This document shows, piece after piece, positions 11,281 through 20,400 of a stretch of 64,000 bases of DNA (position 1 is its first letter; each line of letters starts with the position of its first letter). The notes under the pieces are model-generated. The model worked only from the letters and a program-made list of their open reading frames with translations. It was not told the origin of the DNA and did no database searches. The DNA lies in contig ML991782.1 of assembly GCA_010094025.1 (NCBI GenBank), forward strand, positions 1 through 64,000, given 5' to 3'. The DNA comes from Viridothelium virens (lineage: Eukaryota; Ascomycota; Dothideomycetes; Trypetheliales; Trypetheliaceae). Made by a program: the position numbers and the translations under genes.

Positions 11281-11844
11281 GGAGGTTGAGGAGGGCGGGC
11301 GGTGTCAGGGCGATGGATGTGATCTCATTGATGAACAACTATCCACCTTGCTATGAGGATATTGTACAGCTGTAGAGGTACCTAATCTAGCGTGTCTAGG
11401 TAGCTTGTGTGGAAGGGAAGGTGAAGCGTGGACACGTGAGTGGATCAGGACCCAGAACAGATCGATTGGTGGTGAAGCTAGGAAGCTAAGGTACCTAGAG
11501 GCTAGAGAAGCTATGAAGCTAGAAGAAGAGGGCTAGGAGCTAGTGCTCATGTGATCGTCGTGCACGGGCCAGAAGCCCACAAAGGTCACGAGTAACCGGG
11601 TGATAGTTTCTCCGGTCTCATGATCACATGATCTAGCCCGTGCTTGATGTCCATGTCATGACAGGCGGGAATCCCGCTACTTTAACGCCAAGTCGGAACG
11701 ACACAGGCAGTAGTAGTCTAGCAGAGCTGAAGTCAAAGCTTGGATATCAAGACGGAGATTCACGGGGATAGAGTCGGCGCGGACGGTCGATTTAACTTAG
11801 AGATATCATTTAAATACTGCTATTAGGATTTTGATAATTGATAT
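11281..11844. repeat. LTR-like repetitive debris upstream of tRNA-Ile
   Basis: This is a non-coding stretch with repeated AAGCTA/GCTAGG units at about 11472-11545 and short inverted motifs: TCATGTGATC at 11547-11556 against GATCACATGA at 11622-11631, and GCACGGGC at 11562-11569 against GCCCGTGC at 11636-11643. Composition and motif style resemble a solo LTR of a fungal retrotransposon, a class that often lies upstream of polymerase III genes. No terminal TG..CA pair or target-site duplication was identified, so the label is tentative. Confidence 0.3.
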
Positions 11845-11875
11845 GGTCGGTTAGCTCAGTTGGTTAGAGCGTAGT

Positions 11876-11922
11876 GTAAGGCAATCTTCCTCCTTACACG
11901 CATTAATGTTAATCCTTTCTAG
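11876..11922 (+). other. Spliceosomal-type intron 1 inside tRNA-Ile
   Basis: Forty-seven nucleotides starting GTAAGG and ending CTAG, with GTTAATC placing a possible branch adenosine about 10 nt before the end. The donor lies in a perfect 8-bp hairpin (GTGTAAGG at 11874-11881 with CCTTACAC at 11892-11899). Exact GT-AG removal rebuilds the anticodon stem. Confidence 0.72.
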
Positions 11923-11954
11923 GCTAATAACGCTAAGGTCGCGGTTTCGATCAC

Positions 11955-12001
11955 GTAGGTTGTCCGCGTTTCAATTCCAACAGGATACTGACTTATTCCA
12001 G
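11955..12001 (+). other. Spliceosomal-type intron 2 inside tRNA-Ile
   Basis: Forty-seven nucleotides starting GTAGGT and ending CCAG, with an excellent fungal branch sequence TACTGAC whose adenosine is 10 nt from the 3' end. Removal rejoins the T stem and supplies the acceptor strand ACTGACC, which pairs at all seven positions. This is the most convincing of the three insertions. Confidence 0.78.
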
Positions 12002-12032
12002 CGTACTGACCAATTCCGAACCTCTTTCTTTC

Positions 12033-12039
12033 TTTTTTT
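12033..12039 (+). terminator. RNA polymerase III terminator of tRNA-Ile
   Basis: A T7 run about 20 bases after the discriminator base, inside a pyrimidine-rich tract. No run of four or more T occurs inside the gene or its insertions. Confidence 0.7.
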
Positions 12040-12410
12040 CTCACGATGATTCGCTACAGGTATGTGTTATGGATTGAGGCTTATGTGTACATACCTACCT
12101 TAAAGATGAGATGAGAGCTTATGTGCGTCGCACGTAACCGTATATCTAGCATGGAAGAAGGCCGAAGATTCATGACTGTCATAATCGCGCCAAGATTAGG
12201 ATAATCCTAAAAGAGGTTCTCCCGAGAAAGTGGGATCTTGTGGAACCTCAAATACTTGACTATCTGACAGCATGCATCTATGTAACATCTCATTCGTAAT
12301 GTCTCTCAAGTTGATCTGGCGTCTCTGTTGGACGATATCTCTGTTTTACGCTGGACACAACATTGGAATCTACGCCTTTCCCTACACCAGATTTGCTGGG
12401 GCTGAAATCG

Positions 12411-12626
12411 TATACAGAATCTTCCTGCGTCCGATGTCTACGCCGTCTCTCTAATGAAGCCATTGAGACCTATTCAACAGATTTGTCCATGGACCTTGAT
12501 GGAACAGAACAAAAGGATTTACTCCAAAATTCTCCAAACTTCTTCCTTTGGTAGCGATTTTCATCACTTTGTATGAGAGCACGCTAATGCAAGTCGTAGA
12601 AATCGGACGCAGGAAGATGATGTATT
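12411..12626. repeat. Imperfect inverted repeat, 30-nt arms
   Basis: Arms 12411-12440 and 12597-12626 match at about 27 of 30 positions in opposite orientation, separated by 156 nt. No family was recognised. It could be a MITE-like fragment. Confidence 0.45.
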
Positions 12627-13332
12627 CTAGTTTTCCATCTTGGCGTCCTCCGACACCGTGCCCTTTCGCAGAATTCACCACTCGGAGTATCTCTCGAATT
12701 GAAAGCCTTGGTGAATCATAGACTATCCTGGCTCTGGTCCACGTCAGGCGGTACTTTGCTATCTACACCGTTATCGGAGGCCTGTGTTGCCAGGGGCTGA
12801 ATTTGTATACTCGACGAAGTCTTTCTTGGTACCCTTCGATGCTTCCAATGAAAGCGAGACTACGAAGGAAAAAAAAAAAAAAGAAACTCTCCGGATGTCT
12901 TTTCCTATCATCTCGACTGCAGTCCAGCACGGCTCAAAGCCTCACTTCACCTTCAGCTGACTGTGTCCAGCGAAGGAATAGGACCGTTGGAGCGTACCGT
13001 ACTCGCTTGGACCATCTTGCTCTCTCCATGCGAGTACTATATAACGTTGGTGCAAAGACAAACTTCCCTTGGTTTTTGCTCTCCAACTTCGCTTCATCCA
13101 TCAGGATCAGAGTGTGGTCAAGCTAAAAGACCACCGTGTGCAGTCCAGACCAGTGGTATCTGTGCCTTCACTTGCTCTCGATCCTAGGCTAGGAGGCAAC
13201 GCGCAGGTACCAAAAAATTGCCGCCCGTGACGGTCTGCCCGCTTGACTCCCTTAGGCTATCTTAAAGCCTTATATCTCCCCTAAAACAGAAGGGTCGCTG
13301 GCAAGATTTTGAGCTACACAAGTAGTTCCACC

Positions 13333-16300
13333 ATGGCGTCCTCCAGCCATGTCCTCCTCTTCCGGCACGAGCATACAGACCTTCTTGGCGCGATGCACGA
13401 CTTGAATGTGCGATCCAAGACGCGTCCCCAACTTCAAACCTTCCTTACTGCAGCTTCGGCTGTGGTCTATAGACAGACTCTTGCCTTGGATAGTCCTGAA
13501 CGCTTGAGTATTGGTGCATTCGAGGATCTCGTGGAGCTCGCCGAAAGACACACTAGCGAGCATCGTCAGAATGTGGTTGCCGACATTGTCATTTTAACTA
13601 CGATTCAGATCGGCCAGTTGGTGGTGTACGCCGTTTGCCCCTTCCAAAATGAAGCGAGACGAAGTGAAGTTGGAACTGACACGGAAATAGGCTTGCTGAG
13701 GACCACCCTTCGATATTGTCAACCAGAGTGGACGAGACATTACTTCCTGTTGGTTTTGGTGTTGGATTGATAGCGGCAGCGATTGCCGCCACGGCGAGCA
13801 ATGTAGGAGCTGTTGTTACGCTACGCTTGAGAGGCGTGGCTGTTGCTTTCAATCTAGCCATTGACTTGCAACGGATGGGCAAGGACATCGAAGATTCGGA
13901 CGGTCCATGGGCGCGGGTGGTCTCTGGCTCAAACTTGATAGAGCTCGATCAGCGACTGGGAAAGATTAATTGCACGCTACGACCCCTTCAACGAGCTTAT
14001 ATTGGCCAAGTTTTGCCGGAAAGCGTCGTCGTATTTGGGCCGCCATCAACCTTGGATGCTTTTGGACGAACACCGGCTTTCCAACAATCCATTCCATCCG
14101 CTCCCGCTCCGTCTCGATGTCCTATGTACGGCTCACATCTCCCACCAGTGGACCCTGCCAAGATACTAGGTGTCTCTCCGGTACCTGATGCATACACCGT
14201 CCAAAGACCTCTATACTCCGCCCACTCTCCTGCCGGCTCTCCCTCGGATAGAACCTACGGTGAGATGCTGCGCCTTATAGTGGCAGAGATCGCACACAAG
14301 CCGATGCCGATCGAGGAAACGGTTCGGTCAGTTGCTGCCGCGCTTCAAAAAACAGGTAGCTCCAATGTCGTCCTCACAACAATCGGCTCGACCTGGGATG
14401 CATCCATAGTGCGAAGCATCTTGCAGAAACATGGCCAAGGCCTTCACCTGACGGAATCCCCAACATGCCCAAAGCCTTCTGGAGATGATGTTAGCAGCTT
14501 ACCACCGAATCCAATTGCCGTTGTCGGAATGTCGGCACGCTTCCCCGAGAGCGACGCGCTGGACGAGCTCTGAGGCCTATTAGAAACCGGAACGACTACC
14601 CATCAGGAAATTCCATCATCACGATTCTGCGTAGATGACTTCTACGATCCTTCTCGCTCGACACACACTGCTCTTCTCGCGCGTCATGGATGCTTCATTA
14701 AGAAGCCTGGCGACTTTGATCATCGTCTGTTCAATATCTCGCCGCGTGAGGCATTTCAGATGGATCCAGTACAAAGAATGCTGCTTATGACGACATACGA
14801 GGCCTTGGAAATGGCCGGCTACTCATCCCCGTCCGCCGCTGGCGGCGATCAGGCACCACCACGCATCGCTACGTACTTTGGCCAAACGACGGATGACTGG
14901 AAGACAATCAACGAACAACAGGGCATCGATACACACTTTCTGCCAGGCGTCAACCGCGGCTTTGCGCCTGGGCGCCTGTGCCATTACTCTCAGTGGGCGG
15001 GTGGCTTCTATAGCATCGACACGGGCTGTTCCTCGAGTGCCACGGGCGTCTGCCTTGCCCGCGATGCTCTCGCGGCTGGCGAGTGCGACGCGGCGGTGGT
15101 GGGCGGCGGCACGCTGCTGAATGCCCCCGAATGGTTTGCTGGCCTGAGCCAGGGAGGGTTCCTCTCCCCCACGGGGGCTTGCAAAACCTACTCCAATCAG
15201 GCCGACGGGTATTGTCGTGGCGAGGGCGTCGCCGTCGTCGTGTTGAAGCGCCTGGCAGACGCGATCCGCGCAAAAGATGACGTTCTTGCCGTCATTGGAG
15301 GCGCAGCGCGCAACTGCAATGCTGGCGCCGGCTCCATTACGCATCCTGGCGAGCAAGCTCAAGAAGCCCTCTACCGCCGCGTACTACGGCAGGCGGCGGT
15401 CCGCCCACACGAGGTCGGCGTCATCGAAATGCATGGCACCGGAACTCAGACAGGAGATCGTCTTGAGACGCAGGTCGTACGAAGCGTCTTCGCGTCTTCC
15501 ACTGAGTCCCAGCGCACCCAGCCACTCATCGTCGGAGCTATCAAGGCCAACATCGGCCATAGCGAGGCCGCGGCAGGCGTCATCTCCCTGATCAAGGCCA
15601 TTCTCATCCTCCACCGTGACACCATTCCTCCTCAGCCTGGCTAGCCTGTCACGCTGAATCCACACCTGACACCACTTCTGGGTAAAGAAATACAGCTTGC
15701 CAATGGACAGCCATGGCCACGTAATGGAACAACCCCTCGTTACATCTTCGTCAACAGTTTCGATGCCGCAGGGGGTAATGTGAGCTTGATAATTCGTGAC
15801 GCACCTTCCTTCTCCCTGCCGTCACCGCCGTCACAGCTTGAAGGACGAGCATACCACGTCGTGGTCACGTCCGGCCGCACTACTACAGCACATGACGCGA
15901 ACAAGAGTCGCCTTCGCCAATATCTAACGCAGCACCCAGAGACGCAGCTGGCAGACCTAGCCTACACGACCACAGCGCGGCGCATACATCACATTCACCG
16001 AGACGCGTACGTGGCAACGTCTACCGCGGAACTTCTACGTCAGTTGGAACAGCCTACTCCGCTGCCGGCTGCGAAGTCCTTGGGGTCGGGGCCAGCATCG
16101 TCGGTAGTATTTGCCTTCACAGGTCAGGGTAGCCAGCACGTTGGCATGGGTGGCATGCTATATCGTACATCGGCTACGTTCCGGCGCCTGCTCGACTCAT
16201 ATCAGCGCCTCTGTAATGCTCAGGGGTTGGACTGCCAGTTTCTCGACACGATTCGCGAATCAGAGGGTATAAAATCGATGGGTACAACAATTAACGAGCG

Positions 16301-19300
16301 CGACATGCAAGTGGCAACCGTTGCTCTCGAGATTGCCCTCGCCCGATACTGGCAATCGCTCGGTTTGCGGCCTACCCTGCTTATCGGTCACAGTCTGGGT
16401 GAGTATGCGGCGCTCTGCGTGGCTGGTGTACTCTCAGTAGGCGACGCGCTTGCCCTGGCTTACGAGCGTGCGACGCTTATCTTTACTCGATGTCCGCCAT
16501 CCGAAGCAGGCATGCTAGCTGTCGCGCTCCCCGCCAGGAAAGTCCAGTGGCGTTTGCGGGATTCAGTGGGGGCTGCGGGTTGTGAAGTAACCTGCTTCAA
16601 TAGCCCATCCAGCACTTCGTTGGCGGTCCCATTTCTGCTATCGAGGCCCTCGAAGGCTATTTGAAGTCCGATGGAAAAGTTGCAGCCACCCGCTTGCGCA
16701 TTCAACATGCATTCCACACCCGCCAGATGGATCCAGTGCTAGACGATCTCGAGTCGAATGCGTCGCGTGCACACTTCCACCCACCCACTGTTCCGGTTGC
16801 ATCTACTTTGCTCGGTCGAATCATGCAACCCGGCGAGGATGGTGTCTTTAACGCGCACTACATGCGTCGGCACACCCGCGAGCCGGTCGCCTTTCTGGAG
16901 GCTGTACGTGCGTGCGAAACAGAAGGTCTGATCCAGGATCAGTCCTTCGTCATCAAGGTCGGCCCCCATCCTACCTGTATTGGTCTTATAGCCTCTTCTC
17001 TCCAGGGAGTAAGCCCAAGTCGCTACCCCAGCCTACGCCGTGGGCATGAAGACTGGGAGTCCATCTCTCAGTGCCTTGCCGCCGCGCATCGCGCACAGCT
17101 TCCTATAGCATGGGCAGCATTTCACAAGGACCATCTCGATCAGCTCCGCCTGTTGAGTGGTCTGCCAACATATGCATTTGACACCAAAAACTTTTGGCTC
17201 TCGTACAAGACCACAGCAGCGCCCAACAGCACGGCCGAGGCAAGTCCTCGTGCCTCATCTTCAGCAGTCTCACGGCTCTCTTCAACATGCCTGCATTCGA
17301 TCGAGTACCTACAGAGGGAAAAAGACAAACTTCTCGCGACATTTACAGCCGACACGTCTGACCATCACCTCGCGAAAGCCATCGGTGGCCATGTCGTCGA
17401 TGGCGTGGCCATTTGCCCAGCAAGCATCTTCATCGACATAGCGTACACTGCGGCAGCGTACCTTGAAAAAGAGAGCTGCAATGTACCGAGCTCGTCTTTG
17501 GCCACATATGAGCTGGTCGATCTGAGCATGCTAAACCCGCTGGTGCTCCGCGAAGACGATGATGAACCGCCACGTATCTGGGTAGAAGGAGTCCTCGACC
17601 AATCAACCAACATCGTCTCAGTTCGCTTCTCGTCGCAAAGAGAGGGAGTTACCTCCCCAGTTGCACATGGGTCCTGCTTGCTCCGGCTGAGCCAGCCTGA
17701 CGCACCATGCTTTCAAGCATGGTCTCGAATGCAACCGCTGGTGAAGGCACGAGTGCGTAGCCTCGATGCCTCCTTACGCCCCAGAGAGATCCATGCCATG
17801 GACCAACGGCTATTCTACAAGATATTTTCCGAGATTGTTGACTACTCTGCTCCGTACCACGCCATGGAGGAGGCCATTATAGCGCCGAGCTTCCGGGACC
17901 CCGCCATCGTCCTCCAACTGACTCCCTCCTTCGAACTCGGCACGTTCACTTGTAGCCCCTTCGCGATCGACACTATCGTCCATGTCGCCGGTTTCCTACT
18001 CAACGCGGACGTGCGGAAGCCAAAGAATGAAGTCCACATCGCCAATCACATCGGATCACTGCGTGTTCTGGGCGATCTATCATCGCGTGGGCCATACTAT
18101 GCATACGCTACCATTCGAGAGCAAGACATCAAAACCGGGACAAGCCGATGCGACGTATACGTCACTAATGACCAGGACAAGCTCGTCGCGCTCTGCACAG
18201 ACATATGCTTCAAGAAGCTGGAGAGGGACTTCTTCGCGTTGCTGACTGGCTCAGCTCGCGCGCTCCCACCAAAGCCGCTCCCTAAGGCCAGTGCGAAGCG
18301 GGACTGGCAACACGGAAAAGCGGCTGGCTCAAGCAGCTCTTCAGCAACGCCCACATCTGTATCCTCGTCGGCGTCGCTGAGCAGATTGTCAGACACAGTG
18401 GACCTCTCGTCGGAACTGTTTGAAGCGGTTGCAGCGCGGAGTGGCATCAGCGTGGCTGAATTAAAGAAGTCCACGGGTACAACTTTCACGGATATGGGTG
18501 TCGATTCCCAGATGAGCATTGCCATTCTAGCGGATTTCCAGAAGGCCACGGCTGTTGAACTGCCGGCAGCCTTCTTCACTAACTTCCCGACACCGGCCGC
18601 TGTGGAAAAAGAGCTGGGCAATCATCAATCGGCAGATGTTACGGAATATGAACGAACAGCCAGAGCGACTTCTCGGGCTTCGGCTAAGCGTAGGAGTAGG
18701 AAGCAGAGCCCAGCATCGCAGGGGTCGAGCAGGCAGCTTTTTCAACTTGTCGCCGATGCGTTAGGCTTTGAAAGCAGCGATCTTACGCCGTCGACTACGT
18801 TCGAATCCATCGGTATGGATTCAATGCTCAGCATCAAGATCATATCTGCGTTTCAGCAGGAGACCCAAATCGAGCTGCCGGCTGCCTTCTTCACCGAGCA
18901 GCGGACGGTAGCTGCCGTACGAGATGCATTGGACGAGCCATTGGAAAAGGGGACGCAAGAATTACAGAGCGATCCGTCTCCCAAGAAAATACCGCATCTT
19001 CCTGTCGATTCGGCAGCGAAGGCGACGGGTGGATCGACTCGACAGCACAAGATTGACAGCGCTGTGTCGCGGGCGGTCTTGATCCAAGGGCAGTCTCGAT
19101 CCCGCGCCCCTCCATTGTTCATGATCACCGATGGATCGGGGACAGTCGAATCTTTCATCCACCTCCGCGCCCTACCCGAGGGCCGTCGCATCTACGCGCT
19201 CGAATCTCCGTTCCTCGAGAACCCCGAGACATTTGACCTATCCATCGAAGAAATGGCCTCGGTCTTCATCCGGACCATCCGCCGGATCCAACCCCACGGG

Positions 19301-19897
19301 CCATACCTAACCGGCGGCTGGTCGGCAGGCTCCATCTATGCCTACGAAGTCGCCCACCGCCTCACGCGAGAAGGCGAGAGCATCAACGCGCTCGTCATCC
19401 TCGACATGCGCGCCCCCTCGCTCATCCCCACCGCCATCGTCACGCCGGACTTCGTCGACAAGCTCGGCACCTTCGAGGGCATCAACCGCGCCCGCGACCT
19501 CCCTGAGGATCTCTCCGTCAAGGAAAAGGCGCACCTTATGGCAACCTGCCGCGCCCTGTCCCGATACGATGCACCTGCCCTCCCTGCCGACCGTCAGCCT
19601 CGCCACAGCGTCGTCGTCTGGGCGCGGCTTGGCCTCGACAACCGTGGGGACGCGCCCCCGGCTGCTATGGGTCGGTCGGACCGCGATATCGATAAGCCGC
19701 TGGATGAGATGGAGTTGCCGGAGTTTGAGCGTTACTTCAATTCGTGGTTTTATGGGCGGCGCGAACAGTTTGGGACGAATGGGTGGGAGACGCTGCTCGG
19801 GGATAATATTTCTGTGCACAGTGTGGATGGAGGTTTGTTGTTTCGTCACGTCCTCGATTTGAGAGAGAGATTGATCGCTGATATTTGGTTCTCGTAG
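13333..19897 (+). pseudogene. Non-reducing iterative polyketide synthase (SAT-KS-AT-PT-ACP-ACP-TE), inactivated
   Basis: Start ATG 13333 (MASSSHVLLF); one intron at 13626-13690 (65 nt). Domains in order: SAT; KS with DTGCSSS active Cys, EMHGTGT and NIGHSEAAAG; AT with GHSLGEYAAL; product-template domain with GHVVDGVAICPAS (His) and AIDTIVHVAG (Asp); two ACPs with MGVDSQMS and IGMDSMLS; thioesterase with GWSAGS. Full length would be about 2160 residues, normal for this class. The frame is broken by TGA 14571-14573 where Trp is expected, TAG 15642-15644 where Gln is expected, and a one-base loss near 16615-16620 in the AT domain. The SAT GxCxG motif reads GFGVG, so its Cys is Gly. The TE C-terminal His-Phe motif is not evident. 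Product would be an aromatic polyketide. No tailoring genes adjoin. Confidence 0.9.
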
Positions 19898-20400
19898 ATC
19901 ACTTCTCCATGATGGCGCCGCCGTTCTCCGAGGCTGTTGGATCGATCGTTGTCGAAGCGGTGACGCGAGCTACCGGTAGTTGAGGTTCGAGATTTTTTTA
20001 AGGGCTTCTCGAGTCGTATAGAGATGAGATAGGTTGTAGGAGAGATCTTCTTCCGGTTCTGACTCGGTATCATACTAAAATTATAACTAAGACAGAGATA
20101 ATTATTAAGTAGATTTAAAGCCAAAATCCAGGTGACAATCTATTTACCAGAATTAAGGGATACCAAATTGTACTACCGAAGGAGAAACAGCCTTTAGAGA
20201 ACTCACAACAATGTAAATAATCTAGGTAATGAACACAATCGTTTTTATTGTTGAGATTTGATACAGCAACGCCGAATCAAATTCCAATGATTATATCTGA
20301 GTTTAGTGATATGTCAAACTCTCAGAATCTACCGGACTCAGTCACCAACACCAAAGCCAAGATCGCTTACCAGTAAGAGTTCGAAGAGCAAACTGTCGCC
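19898..20400. other. Intergenic between convergent PKS and HET genes
   Basis: AT-rich 3' flanks of two convergent genes. Only short open frames without family features. Nothing further recognised. Confidence 0.5.

Larger units (their letters stand above)
11845..12012 (+). tRNA. tRNA-Ile (AAU) interrupted by two 47-nt GT-AG insertions
   Basis: Exons are 11845-11875, 11923-11954 and 12002-12012. Joined they give a 74-nt tRNA: acceptor GGTCGGT with ACTGACC, perfect A box TAGCTCAGTTGG, D stem GCTC with GAGC, anticodon arm TAGTG-CTAATAA-CGCTA (anticodon AAT in DNA), variable loop AGGTC, T arm GCGGT-TTCGATC-ACCGT, discriminator A. Every stem pairs, with a few G-T wobbles. Insertions lie between positions 30/31 and 62/63, both away from the canonical 37/38 site. 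Read without removing the second insertion, the 3' acceptor strand cannot pair, so both must go for a tRNA to form. A T7 run follows. The B box ends exactly at the second insertion. Confidence 0.88.
12013..13332. other. Intergenic region with inverted and direct repeat fragments
   Basis: No gene recognised. An imperfect inverted repeat (27 of 30 matching) pairs 12411-12440 with 12597-12626 around ATCGGACGCAGGAAGAT. A direct repeat of GGGGCTGAAWTYGTATAC type occurs near 12399 and 12794. These may be remnants of a small duplicated element. An A-run of 14 lies near 12869-12882. A TATATAA at 13038-13044 lies upstream of the PKS and could belong to its promoter. Confidence 0.4.

Noticed and set aside
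11876-11922. Insertion 1 as a canonical 37/38 tRNA intron
   Set aside because: Placing the break after position 37 would need an AGG anticodon loop that disagrees with the rest of the molecule. Only the 30/31 break rebuilds the Ile anticodon arm.
11845-11970. tRNA-Ile read as a degenerate pseudogene
   Set aside because: With only the first insertion removed, the T stem and 3' acceptor strand cannot pair. The missing strand (CGT then ACTGACC) was found 47 nt further on behind a GT-AG insertion, and the complete molecule then pairs everywhere.
14560-15650. PKS stops hidden inside introns
   Set aside because: Conserved KS sequence reads through both stops in the same frame, leaving no room for an intron.
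14823-19862. Many long frames antisense or out of frame within the PKS
   Set aside because: Shadows of GC-rich coding sequence; the PKS frame alone carries catalytic motifs.
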